DNA of 39,242 nt from Deltaproteobacteria bacterium (GTDB taxonomy: Bacteria; SAR324; NAC60-12), in the NCBI GenBank assembly GCA_002685535.1, contig NYXK01000005.1, positions 42,659 through 81,900 of the forward strand, read 5' to 3'. Shown here piece by piece: positions 11,385-22,309 of the stretch (position 1 is its first letter; each line of letters starts with the position of its first letter). Position numbers and translations under genes: made by a program. The notes below the pieces were generated by a model. The model did not search any database, was not told where the DNA came from, and saw only the letters and a list, made by a program, of their open reading frames with translations.

Positions 11385-12905
11385 TCACTGCTCCTTCGTG
11401 TACTCCTTTGTGAAGTCATACTTGATTCCATTCACTCCCTAACAAATCATTAAGATTTAAAGATGGCACAGGACAGTTATTTGGACTTACTAGTTGCAGC
11501 TCCCTTGAATAATCCAGATCTGTAGCAGTTCGCTTGCACATCTTCAGAAACTCGTCGTTGTCCAAGGCAGCATCCGGATCTTGATCGAAGAGCCGTCGAA
11601 TATTCTCGCTAGATACTGGATCGATGATCTCTTTGTATATCTTGCTACGAATCTCGGAGTATTTATCAAGAATCGACGGATCTGTCTTTTCCTCGTAAAT
11701 GCCAATCAAACAATCATACAACCCGCCGATATCCACGATTCCGCCTGTCAAACCTAGACCTCCGCTTTGGAAACATTAGCTCGAGTCTCAAATCCTAAAG
11801 TTTCTGAGTAATAGCTATCGAATATGGACTTACAATGGATTGCATAAGTGCGCTGCATCCGCAGCCAAGAGAAAACGCCCGACCCGCAACTTTTCGGCCA
11901 ATCTCTGATGGACTTTGTAAGGGCTGAAATTTACCACTCGATACTCCTCGGGATCTGGATGGCCCGGAAACATTGCTTTGAACTTGCTAGGTAGCCTTTC
12001 GGATAATTCTTCTTTCGTGAGCCCGGGTATTTCGCCGTACGTTACTCGCCAAAGGCCGTCATTGCTGATCCTGGCTACCATATGCCAATGCTCGGGATGA
12101 ATGAAGAAGTTCGAGTCGTTGTAGCCATACTTTTGGAAGTCATAATACGTCTGTGATATTGGAAGGCACGTCAGTAAGCATATCGAGTGACATCCTCCGT
12201 CTTACGTGAAAACGTCAGCACTCACGTTGGTAGCAACAATCTGTTCGTCCCATGTTTTGCCCGGGAAGCTCTTTCCAAAGAGGCATCTTCGGACTTGGCT
12301 GTTTGCTCCATCACAACCGACGACATAATCTGCTTCAAAACGCTTCCTACCATCGGCTTTCTCAACCTCAACCCAAGCCTTGTCTTCGTCCTGTCCAATA
12401 TCCATAACCTTGCTCCCCCACTCCACCCTCGCAGTCTCCTGCTTCTCAAGATGACGGTACAGAATGGCGCCGAGTTTGTCCAATGGAAGACAAGTCATTC
12501 TGTCAGGCTCACCTTCAAAGATCGTAGCATCCAAGCCGGCCAGAACAGTACCATCCAGTTTCCTCCAAACAACAGAGTCGGGGTGGAAGCCAGCGGCTCT
12601 CACATCATCCATCACACCAGCACGAATGAGTTCGTGGATCGCAGGTGAGGCATAATGCGTCGCCCGGGGCTGTTTATCAAGCCCGGGTGCGCTTTCCAGA
12701 ATGACAACCGGGATGCCCTTCTTTGCCAGCATCAAGGCAAGGAGAAGACCAGATGGCCCGGCACCAACAATGATGACCTGCCAAAATAGACACATTAGCG
12801 ATACTGATCCGATGAAATATACAAAGAAGTATTATTTCGTATGTGAATGGACAACAGCTGAAGACTCACGTTCTTGAAGCCTCGGGTTTGGACTACTGAA
12901 GGCAT
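11385..12905 (-). CDS. FAD-dependent aromatic-type monooxygenase
   Basis: Flavoprotein monooxygenase of the PheA/TfdB or salicylate-hydroxylase-like group, 410 aa. It would hydroxylate a substrate using NAD(P)H and O2. Minus-strand exons are 12905-12870, 12777-12226, 12150-11834, 11764-11491 and 11438-11385; total length is a multiple of three. Motifs are GAGPSG (17-22) with E40 for the ADP ribose, CDGANSQVRR (167 onwards) for FAD/NADPH, and ADAAHLCNPFGGLGLTGG (from about 293) in the flavin-binding GD-motif position, where alanine replaces the usual glycine. The 12-codon first exon is supported by the GT/AG signals and the Rossmann strand continuing across it. The last exon gives GIKYDFTKEYTKEQ in place of a non-conserved readthrough. 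No signal peptide is seen. Its tail-to-tail neighbour is the regulator gene. Confidence 0.9.
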
Positions 12906-13474
12906 TGTTGGCAAGATTCGCGTAATGTGAAGCTCTGATAGGGATTGAAAGAGTCCGTCACCATGAACATTCATGAAACATAAAAGATAGTATCAGAGCC
13001 GCTCACTGCTTATAAGTAGTTCACTTCTCTGGGGAGGCGATTATCTCCAGATCCTTGGTGGGGGAAATCCGAAAGAGACTCCACGCTAACAAACTGGTGT
13101 TTTGTCTTAAGCGAGCCCACCATAAGCGAGAGTCAGGGGGCCATTCGGAAATCCCCCTGCTCACCTTCAGCTACAGACCAAGATGAGGGGAACACTCCAC
13201 ACCACATCTTCGCAAAATTGCAGCACTGGAATATAATGTGGAGATCGGCATGGTCATCAGTAGAGACTAGTGGATTCAGCCAGCCGCATCAAAATTTGCT
13301 TTAGAGCCAAAGTAGAGTGGTGATTTAAAGGTCGATCACGTGAAACTCGGATTCGGTTCATTGTACGATCTCGAATTTTAGCGCTTTAATTCACGTGGAA
13401 TTAATAAGGAGCTTGTAGTCTTTCTAAACGCACTCTTGAACATGTACTCGATCGACTCTGCACAATAGGACCGG
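12906..13474. promoter_or_regulatory. Monooxygenase promoter with inverted TTCGGAWWTCCCCC
   Basis: 569-bp gap with no gene. Two inverted copies of a 14-bp element occur: TTCGGATTTCCCCC read on the minus strand at 13060-13073, and TTCGGAAATCCCCC on the plus strand at 13144-13157 (12 of 14 identical). The first overlaps a GTGGGG core at 13058-13063. CGG next to CCCC could suit a factor having both Zn2Cys6 and C2H2 modules. A TATAAG-like stretch lies near 13010. Confidence 0.4.
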
Positions 13475-15607
13475 TCAAATTCGCTCTTCAACTCCTCGAT
13501 ACAGAGCCTCCGGGTATGGAACCAATTTCGAACGCAGGTATTCTGCAATACCCTAGTCATATTGTCCAGTTGATTAGCCTCTTCCCAGATAAGATGAAAC
13601 GGTGACGAGCAAATAAAATGTTGGCAACGACTTACCTTTCCCAACGCATCTATTCGATTTGTATTGGTCACTCCTTCTCCAAGGAGGCCAAACAGTACGA
13701 AATGAACAGCATGCAGGTTCGGAAACTCAACTCGCTCCGTTCTTTGCACAGCCGATGCATCGTCGCCCAATAACTCGAGCAGTTTTTCTGTAGTGAGAAA
13801 ATAACGGAGCCAGTCCCACTCTTCTGTCGAGTCTACTTGGGGAAAGAAGCCAACATTGACGTTTGCACCTTTGTCGCCTGATCGTGCGAACACTTGATGA
13901 CCAAGTGGGACCATTACCGTGGGGCCAAACCGAGCAAGAGTCTCTGGATTTATAGGCTCGTGGTCTCGTTGCCTGGGCAGATCGGCCACAGCTGACGTGA
14001 GCTTCGGGTGTTCGATGGAGATTGTCGAATTTGTGGATAGGAAGTGTACCTTCATCGGCTCCAAGTGATGTCGGGGAATCAGAGCAGGGAAATAAGAGAG
14101 ATATGGACGAGGAGTTCCCGTTCGATGGTACTCTAAGTAGGGTGTGAATCCTGGATACGCTTGGCACAGGTTTTCTATGATCAGACCACTGAAGTTCTGC
14201 GAAGAGAGAGATGCAGCATCTTTAGCCTGAGCTAGAATTCGAATTGTCGCCATCGCAGCATTCTCGTTTCGGGCATCCTCGGTCCCGGACCCTCCAAGAC
14301 ATTGAAAGCTGAAGGATTGCAGAGCTTCCGGGCCGCCCTTCAATCTCTCTTCTACATTGAAGATACGTCTGATTTGTTTTTCGAGGGATCTGGCTTTGGC
14401 TTCGATGTCGGACCCGACAGCAATAGCGCAAAACTCGGCTTGGTAGCCAGCATAGGCTTGAATGGATGCTTTCAGAGTAGGTGGTGGTGGCAATCCCTTC
14501 ACCCCAGTCACTTTCACGCGGTCTTTACCATCTTCAAGAACAGTGATACCGCTGAGATCGGCGATAACATCCTACGTATAAATTCAGGAGGATTATTCAT
14601 CAATTTGGTATTTATCTTACGAACCGGATTGTAATAAAAGTGGCCTTGGATCTCATACAAGATCTGAGATCTAACGGTATCAATATTGACCAACCCGTTC
14701 TGCCCTGGCTCTGAGAGACGTCAGAATCAAAAACTTGCAAATTGGAATTGATTCTACTCACGTTTGGTCACTACTACGTGATCTTTGTATATCTCTGCGA
14801 TTGGCATGGCAAGATCAAAATAATTTTCGATCTGTCTAAAACCACAGAAGTTGCCACCAGTCTGTTTAAAGTCAGCGCCAAGTAGAAAGCAAATAATCCG
14901 GTCAAATATGCACTTACCACGTAATGCCCACACTCAATCAGATGTCCTGCAATCAGTCCGAGTGCAAGCTTATCGTGGTCTTGCTCACCCCAGTCATACC
15001 ACCAGGTAGCAACTGCTTGAATTGTGCTGGCATCCGTAGTCCTTCCAGAGATCACAATTGCTGCTCCTGCGCGTAAGGCCTCGACGATTCCCCATTGCCC
15101 AATGTAAGCATTCGCCACCACTGGTTGATGGCCCCAACTGGACAGTGTCGTTCCTTCACTCAGGTGCGTGATGTCTGTGAGTACCTCAATCTTTCTCAGA
15201 GTCTCAATCACATTGTCACCAGTGACGTATGCGACGAGCAAGTCTTTGCCTTGTTTGCCAAATGCTTCCGTCAAGTAGGCTTGTACGTTCATGGCCAGTT
15301 GTTTCGGATTCAATGCGCCGGCATTGACTGCAATTCTCGGAAAAGTCCCAGCTTCCAATCTTTTCCTCAACGCACTTTCCGCCTTCCTGAGACTTTCAAT
15401 AAATCCTTGATCAAATCCGGCAGCTTCATCTTTCTCCATTTCCGCCGCTCTCCAAGAAAGATTAATTTCTGCCAAGTAGTCACCAACGAGAGCATCGGGT
15501 TTGATGGGGCCGGAGAGAAGCTGTTGTAATGCATCGGATCTGTCTCCGGTGCATGCTGCCATCGTGCCGACCAGGACAGCACGGTCTTGAGGAACGACAC
15601 AGTTCAT
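13475..15607 (-). CDS. AtuA-like (DUF1446) protein
   Basis: 629-aa member of the AtuA/DUF1446 family, named for acyclic terpene utilisation in Pseudomonas, where it lies in the geranyl/citronellyl-CoA pathway; its enzyme role is not settled. Minus-strand exons are 15607-14918, 14861-14762, 14710-14625, 14571-13636 and 13552-13475. The main domain shows VGDYLAEINLSW, NAGALNP, SGRTTDAS, LIAGHLIECGHYVTGGNFCGF and PGQNGLVNIDTV. The C-terminal small domain has GHQVFARSGDKGANVNVGFF. Splicing at 13553-13635 restores LGKGIAEYLRSKL and a stop at 13475; reading through gives unrelated sequence down to 13378. The donor at 14624 (GTTCGT) is weak but phase-supported. It is divergent from the MBL hydrolase with triple motif repeats between, suggesting the two act together. 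Confidence 0.9.
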
Positions 15608-15982
15608 TTTGAGTCTCTGGTTGATTTGAAGATGAGAAAGCTCGTTTCATACAGAACATGGAGACTTCTGCCTCCAGAAGACCCTATAAATGTCGAGGAT
15701 GCTTGATGGCCAAGACTTGGAACTATGATTGGTCGAGATCGTGGGATGCTGTGCGAGCTGACCGGAGCTACCCCACTACCCCACTACCCCAGAATTAAGT
15801 GACGTATCCAATCTACATCTCATGGACGGTGAGGATGGCAGACTACATATTAAACCCGGTCAAATTTCACAGCTTGCAATAGAATTTTATCTTGCGTTAG
15901 TACAGCCCCTGGTTCGTTTCGTCTCTAAATTATTGTCATTTCGGATTTCACGTCGTTTTCTACCGATCCCACCTCGCAAGGC
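15608..15982. promoter_or_regulatory. Bidirectional promoter with triple TACCCCA repeat
   Basis: The 375-bp gap between divergent AtuA-like and MBL-fold genes carries three tandem 8-bp copies, TACCCCAC, TACCCCAC and TACCCCAG, at 15769-15792. Two have the full CCCCAC core. Tandem spacing (8 bp) differs from the 10-bp pairs elsewhere. It probably controls both genes. Confidence 0.5.
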
Positions 15983-17120
15983 ATGCGTACCCAGCGAGAT
16001 GGTAACTTTGAATGTCTCCAACTGCCCGACACCGACTCATATGTCAAGCTTCGAGTGCTCGACGGCGGCTGCTTTATAGCATCAACAGATGTGTTGCATG
16101 CTACAGGATCCAAAAGCGAGATATTCCGAATGCACGATTGGGCGTTCCATATCTACCATCCTTCGAGTGGACAGAATTTATTGTGGGACGTAGGACTCTC
16201 AGACGTATGCTTTCCTAGAATATTATTCAATTGTAAATTCTTACTCAAGTGTGGACATAGGACAAGGACGAATATCCGTCTTGGTCAGGAAAGAACTTGG
16301 TGGATGTTTTGAAACCAACGAGATCTCGTCTATCGTTGCGACAACAATTGCTTGAGGTTGGGGTTTCTCATGATGACATTAGTACGGTTCTCTTCAGGTA
16401 AATATTGATGCTGCCAATGAATAAATTAAACATTTTAACACTGGTCACGAACATAGCCACGCTCATTGGGACCATTGCCGACCTATCTCCAAAATGTTCT
16501 CTAATGCCACAGGCCTGTTCGGGCCGGGTACTTTTAAGCACTGCAGTCCTGGTCACTTCAAGGATGAGAATAGTCAATGGCATGGACAATTCTTTGATCC
16601 CGAACTGAAAACAGAAAATTGTGCCGAGCTCGAAGGTTCGTGGCAAAGGTTTGGTCCCTTTGAGAAGGCCATGGATTTCTTTGGCGATGGCAGCTTTTGG
16701 ATCATGAAAGCTCCTGGGCACATGGCAGGCAATCTGTGCGCGGCAGCTAGATTAGAGACTGGCGAGTGGGTCGTTATGGCTAGTGATTGTTGCCATTCGA
16801 GGTATGTGCCAAGTCGCAGGCCGCCGAAAGACGCGCATCGGCTGAGTCCACACTGACCCGAAATACATAGAGCATTGCTAGACGGAACGCAAGAATATGC
16901 TCTATTTGGTGATGGTGTTGAAAAAAGATCGCTCCATGATGATCTCCGTGCGGCTAAAGATACGGTTTCTAGACTGAGGATTGCTGAGATGGAGCTGGGA
17001 ATGCACATCGTACTGGCTCATGACGCTGAATGGATAAAAGAGGGAGTCGATCAAACACTTCTATCATTGGTAAGCCAAGAGATTGTGGATTGGGTGAAGG
17101 ACTCTTCACATCAAGGATGA
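15983..17120 (+). CDS. Metallo-beta-lactamase-fold hydrolase (lactonase-like)
   Basis: 317-aa zinc hydrolase of the MBL superfamily, resembling fungal and bacterial lactonase-type members. Exons are 15983-16204, 16261-16397, 16457-16801 and 16871-17120, all in phase. The metal ligands are complete: H121, H123, D125 and H126 in SHAHWDHCRP, H208 in APGHMAGN, D230 in ASDCCHSR, and H285 in VLAHDAEW. The N-terminus has a strand-turn typical of the fold (VLDGGCF). There is no signal peptide, so it should be intracellular. Paired head-to-head with the AtuA-like gene; it could open a lactone or hydrolyse an ester or thioester made by the FAD monooxygenase or desaturase. That pathway role is inferred. 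Confidence 0.9.
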
Positions 17121-17655
17121 GAGAGCTACTTCAAAGCAGCAAACATGTGAGGATAAAACGACAGAGCTTCCCGCACATTCTTGTGTAAGATGGTCAGGAT
17201 ATTCTAATATATACCGGCAAGATCTGTCTATTGTCATACAAACACAATGATATACTCGGTGGGATAGCAGACCATATATGAGACAGTGGACAGCCTGCTG
17301 CACGCCACGAATAGGTGCCATTATGTCCTTCTCATCATCGAGATGAAGATTCGGGTTTTCATTCTTTATCGTTGAGAAATTCGTAGCCTCTGCCAGCGAC
17401 CTTCAAACCGGCACAAATCCCGTAACCATCGAAGATCAAGTCTTCATTCTGCCACCTCAACGAGCCATCTCAGCGAGCCAATTTCCCAAGCACTCATAAA
17501 TTATCGATAAAACCCCCCTTTGATGCTTGATGCTTTCTTTTCGTGTCCAGTCTAAGATTATGACTGTTGAGCAAGTCCCAACTTTTCCAAACTGAGACGC
17601 TGATGTGACCTGAAGGGTGCCTTACAAAAAAATGAGCTCGACCGGGGAAAGCCAT
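17121..17655. other. Intergenic, nothing recognised
   Basis: 535 bp between the MBL hydrolase and the small secreted protein gene, which end towards each other. It should hold both 3' UTRs. No conserved frame, repeat or RNA gene was seen. Confidence 0.4.
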
Positions 17656-17880
17656 TTAACGATAGCAGAACGGAGTCGGGTACCCGGCAGGCCAGACACA
17701 GCGTTCTGCACCACAGCTGGCGGCAATAGTAAAATGCCCTTGGCTACAGACACAAATACTATCGAAGTCTTGACAGCAATCGTAGGAGCCGTTGGGGCTG
17801 CATGCTTCGCCTGGGGAGTGTTGGGCTGTGATGACAGCTATTATGGAGATGAGTGGAAAGAGGAGACGACTGTATTGCAT
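17656..17880 (-). CDS. Small secreted cysteine-rich protein
   Basis: Single-exon 74-aa precursor. The start at 17880 gives a hydrophobic signal peptide (MQYSRLLFPLISIIAVITA) and a mature part of about 55 residues with eight cysteines, including an adjacent CC pair (SYDCCQDF) and a C-x-C pair (ICVCSQG). The longer in-frame start at 17943 would bury the signal peptide behind a Thr/Ser-rich leader, so I rejected it. A TATATAAA box lies on the minus strand at 17982-17989, about 105 bp before this start. Eight even cysteines and small size fit secreted antimicrobial, toxin or effector proteins; no named family is recognised. Confidence 0.6.
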   Translation of the reverse strand: MQYSRLLFPLISIIAVITAQHSPGEACSPNGSYDCCQDFDSICVCSQGHFTIAASCGAERCVWPAGYPTPFCYR

Positions 17881-18735
17881 CGTAGAGGTGGCGGTGCGAG
17901 AGTTTGTTGTTGTTTTTGTTGAGGTGAGATGGCACCATGGCATGGTGTTGATGGAGAATTCAAAGAGGAACCAGTGTTGTGTTTATATACCTCGGACACG
18001 TTGCTAGTCTCCAGAGGTTAATGGTCATCTTTGCGGGCTCGATTCTGATTTCAAGTGTTGTTGAAGGTACAGCTGAAAATATTGTATCACAGTAATCGTA
18101 ACCCCCATACCCCTCATCGTGTACGCGGGTACAGCAGGAGGCGTGTGATTCGATCGGTAACATTTAGGATAGACCAAAGGTCGAAAATTCTCACTCCTCC
18201 GCACAGCATGTGTTGAGCCACCACTGCCTAATAGTTGACGGACTGCCACGTAGGCTCTTCACGGGTCGTTGCAGAAAAGGCCCGGGCCGTGAAAGAGTCG
18301 ACGTGCGATATCATGGAGTTCAGCCTCATTTGAGAGGACGATAGCTCACTTGACCTTACAGCTAGATTCGAAAAGTCAAACCTTGTCTGTCCTGGAGCCA
18401 ATGGGATTTCGGATGAATCCCGAAGAGGGCATGCTGTGACCCTCTGAATTGAACGGAAGTGGTTCATGACACCTGTGAGAACTTTTTCGAACGAGGGACC
18501 GTCCTCGCAAAACAGGAAAGCAAGCGAACGTATTATAGATACTGTGAGAGACTGTGTCTTATCGGAAGCCTTTAGATCTCGAGGTCTTCTACAACCAGAA
18601 ATCTCAGTAACGAACCAGCTGTCACGACTCGGTGCGAAAACCTTCTTCATTAAAGAATGTCGTGGCTTGAAACAGCAGCATTATCACCAACCACACAGGA
18701 CCACCAACAAGCATGTACTGCATACAGCCAGCCCC
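17881..18735. other. Intergenic; one doubtful open frame
   Basis: The first about 120 bp is the small secreted protein promoter with its TATA box. A 140-codon minus-strand frame (18228-18650) is open, but it has no recognisable domain and its opposite strand is equally open, so I do not call it a gene. Confidence 0.35.
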
Positions 18736-19627
18736 TCAATCTTTCCTCTCCATGTAAGGTAAACACGCCTCATAAACCCCTCCAAAGCCGGGAAAAGCAA
18801 CCATTCTCTCCCAAGTCCCCTCATGAATAACCTTGGCACTCTGCAGTGCCCCCGCAATGAAGAAATCCGTATAACTCGGTTCCCACCCCAACACGAACTT
18901 CCCCTCCTCCCTATTTGTCAAGATCAATTTCCCCACAGCCCTGATCTTGTCCTCCGCTCCTTCCCACGCTTTCTCCTCTTTATTGCCTTCAAGGAGATTT
19001 TCGAGGGGTTGCTTGAGCATTGCTTCGCGGGTACGGCGGAAGTAGGCTTGGGATTGAGGGGACAGGATGTGGATCTCGCGGGGCATGAGGGAGGCGGAGA
19101 AGGAGAGGGCGATGGTAGAGCGGGCGAGGGATTCGATTTGCGTGCCGATGGGGGAGGTTAGAGGGAGGGGTGGAGAGGGGTAGGTCGTGCAGAGGAATTG
19201 GGCGATGGGGAGGGAGTCCATAATGTGGGTGTTGGTTGGGAGGTGCGTGATTGCTGGGACGGTGTATTTGATTGGCTTGGTGGAGGCGGACTCGCTGGGG
19301 ACGATGCCCCTTTACATTTGGGCGTTAGTATATGTCTGAAGTTAGATGTGATGGAGTAGGCTTAATTGTCTTGTTGAACAGGAAGCCAAGACTGGGATTC
19401 AAGATGATAGAATGAGATGGTTGATGAAGTGGAACTGCGGAAGTGGATGCAACTTACAGCTGTTTGAGTGTAGGCTCGATATCTGGGAACTCAAGAAATA
19501 CTGTCTTATATGGAATGTTTTTGTAGTTCAAAATCATCCTGATGCGCCAAACAACAGGAGAGAAACAGACGTTCTTAGTACAAGCTAAATCGTACAAGAC
19601 AATCTCGGGTTCGACTTGGGAGGCCAT
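18736..19627 (-). CDS. Glutathione S-transferase-like protein
   Basis: 247-aa soluble protein of the GST superfamily, with roles in glutathione conjugation or isomerisation. Minus-strand exons are 19627-19458 and 19309-18736, separated by a 148-bp intron with a GTAAGT donor; phases match. The N-terminal thioredoxin-like domain has IVLYDLACTKNVCFSPVVW and TVPAITHLPTN with the cis-proline, followed by SLPIAQFL (the Ser of the glutathione site). The C-terminal helical domain contains SYTDFFIAGALQSAKV, the usual N-capping Asp region. CFSP near the start may supply the catalytic Ser or Cys. Opposite-strand open frames are shadows. It lies outside the motif-bearing cluster; a link to it is unproven. 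Confidence 0.85.
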
Positions 19628-20395
19628 GTTGCGTTTGGAATCTCAAAACAGAACCCTTGGGCGTAATGTGTTGACTATAACGATGATCAATTCGATGAGG
19701 CTTCAGCTGGACCTTAAGTACGAGCAGCTTCAGCAGACGTTTAGAAAGGGCATCGTGCACGTGACGCCGCGTGATCTGCTGGTGCCTGTCGATGTCAATC
19801 TATGCCCAATCCGATACCGATGCGGCTTCGAATGATGCAGGAACAACGCACAGCTCAACTCCAATGATTGGGCAATTCCATATAAAGTGATACTATCCCA
19901 AATTGGTCGACCGTGAACATGGCATTTGGACTGCGAAAGGCGTGAAATGGATAAGCCTACATTCGAAACACGGCCGACGGATGAACTGAAACCGCCGCTG
20001 ACTGGAGCGTTCATATCTACTAGTGATCTAGAGTTAAGTTGGCGGATGCGAATTGATGGATGCAGGAATAGCTTTACCCCTATCGTTCAGTCGATTGTCA
20101 TCAATAGCTTGTTGACTTTGTGTTTTAAGCGGGACCCATTTCGGGCACGGGACGAACAATAGTCGGGTCGCGAAGGGTGGCCTGAATAGGTCGTGTTTCC
20201 ACGTTGAGCGTTTCGGCTTCACCGCGTTCTATATCACTTGCTTGAAAATAATCCCGACACTCGCCTCTGTCGCTTTTTCGCCTTTGACTTGGCTCTTCTT
20301 CTCCGATGCTTCTCCTGCTTCTTCGATAGACGGGAAGTATTTGGCATCACTGATTGTAGGCGCGATGATGCATTCTCTGCAGGCAAGACTTCAAC
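19628..20395. other. Intergenic, nothing recognised
   Basis: 768 bp upstream of the GST gene and downstream of a decayed 2EXR gene. Short frames have no conserved features. No promoter motif of the cluster type was found. Confidence 0.35.
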
Positions 20396-21829
20396 TCATT
20401 GAGATTTTGAAGTCGAAGTTTCTGGACTGTCGTGATGGTTGGTGGTTTCAACAGAATCCAGGATTGGAAATTGCATTCGTGCGTATGTAGAAGTATTCAC
20501 AATGTCGAGCATTGCTCCGGTCAAGTTGATTTTGACTTGACGTACTGTATCACGGAATTCTTGCTCAAGCTGTGGTACCGAATTAGAATCTGCATATTCT
20601 TCGCGATTCGGAGGCGGGATCGAGGAATCATCTGAAAACAGAGATTCGGTAGCTGACTGATCTGAAGAGTTGTCATCAGCATCGTTGCCTTCGAGATACT
20701 TCTCCTTGTCCAATTGAATCCTTCCAGGGTTGGATGAAGCAGCTCGAACTAGTACTTCCGGGACATAATATCGAAAAAATATCGTCGATTCTTCCTCAAG
20801 CTTGTCGGTCGAATCGGACAGGATATCAGTTGCGTACTCCTCATTTCTAGCGACCTTGGTGAATGGTCCGGTGCAGTCGGCTGTGAATCACACCCGACGG
20901 ATCAGGTCCTCATCTTCCGAGTCATAATCAAAAACTCCATCGGAATAATCGACAGGATCATCGACGGATTCAGACTCAGTACCAGACGCCTCATCCTCGT
21001 TCTGATCACCATATTCCGGCTACACCTCATCGAAATCAACCTTATCATCAATAAGCACAACCAAAATCCTCAACTTCGGGAAGAAACTTCTGAGAAGGTA
21101 CTCCATCCTATGCTTCGACTTTCCCAACAGTACCCTTCCAACAGCTAACGCCTCGATTTACTCGAAACAATCCGGTCTCCTCTCAAAGCTATACTCATCT
21201 CCATTCGTATATCATGACCTCTTCTCATCATACCACGCATAGCCATGACCTTTTAAACTGAAGTCCAGATCCCGGATATGTACGATATCATGATCATATC
21301 TGATCAATGGTGTACTGGGGACTTTACTCCGTTTGTTATGTGATATGATGGGTTTGTAGTTGCATCGTGTGATGCTACGTGACTCTTTACAAGTTTGTAG
21401 AGGAGCGGGTGCATGCAATGCTTGGGAGTATATTACCAGCTTAATACACGCTTTGCATTCAATAGCTGTCTCTTTTCTAGCTCCACAATGCGCGGTCCCG
21501 GTAAAGCGAAGCTACATATACGCCTTCGAACCTCAGCAGGTAGGCGGGCAAAAGCACGAGAACGTCCTTCGAGAAATTGGCATTCCCGCATATTCCGCAA
21601 TGTCTAAGTTCTCTACTAGAGTTTGACGGAGGTTTCTGATGAGATGGTGATATTGACGACGCATTGACTCCGGGTTGGGGGATGGACTCCATCGGCGAGG
21701 GGCGCGCTTTTCCCCTTCTACCATGAGTTCACCGACCTCTACCGTGTTTTTTGGGAGAGAAAGTGGGTAGGCTGGGGATGAGGGGGTAGAAGATAGCCAT
21801 TCGTAGCCACAGGGGTCATTGTAGGCCAT
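20396..21829 (-). pseudogene. Decayed 2EXR-domain protein gene
   Basis: Remains of a fungal 2EXR-type protein. One minus-strand frame from 21418 to 20396 stays protein-like throughout (LQTCKESRS, MEYLLRSFFPKLRILVVL, then an acidic tail) but is cut by four stops: TGA at 21212-21214, TAA at 21158-21160, TAG at 21020-21022 and TGA at 20888-20890. Upstream, around 21435-21560, a different frame encodes the family hallmark FARLPAEVRRRICSFAL, so a frameshift also separates them. A possible N-terminus begins at 21829. Every stop is one C-to-T change from Arg or Gln codons. Such genes form large families in some ascomycetes; function is unknown. Confidence 0.7.
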
Positions 21830-22309
21830 TTTGGCTGTTGAGGTGGATGGCTGAGAAGAGTTGTAGGGTTGGAGAACGCGTCGTGGGGAAGGCCTGTCGC
21901 GTGGGCACGTTCCCCAATCCCTCATGTGGGGCAGAAGCGAACATTGGTAAGGATGGGATCATGTTTTGTAAGATCGAACGATCTCGGGCGAGTAGTTGTC
22001 GTTTCACAAGTTTAGTCTCCAATCAAGAAATCTTTTGTTACTGATGTTATCAAATATATTACCACTAGATTAGAAACTAGAAATCCGAAAAGAGAGGAGG
22101 ATCTCGACGGGGTGAATGGCGGACAGAAATTGCCGAGTTTGGCAGCTTCACATAGTCTGGTCAAACCAAATCACCAAAAGAAAACCGAGGCAGGGACGGG
22201 CCCATGAGCTCGCAGGTAGGCGGTTATGTCACTACAAAGCACAGTAAGATTGTGGATCGAGAATATGAATACAGTACATCATCGCGGCCGCAAGTCAGCA
22301 GCTGAAAAG
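21830..22309. other. Intergenic, nothing recognised
   Basis: 480 bp between two decayed genes on the same strand. AT-rich near 22040-22090. No coding or RNA signal seen. Confidence 0.35.

Noticed and set aside
12187-12648. 153-codon plus-strand frame within the FAD monooxygenase
   Set aside because: It is antisense to a gene with complete flavoprotein motifs.
13378-13474. Longer C-terminus of the AtuA-like protein ending at 13378
   Set aside because: It arises by reading through the 83-bp intron 13553-13635; splicing gives the conserved GKGIAEYL ending and a stop at 13475.
18228-18650. 140-codon minus-strand frame between the secreted peptide and GST genes
   Set aside because: No domain, no signal, and the opposite strand is also open; insufficient to call a gene.
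18850-18856. CCCCGCA inside the GST coding region
   Set aside because: It lacks the preceding A of the cluster motif and lies in an exon; treated as chance.
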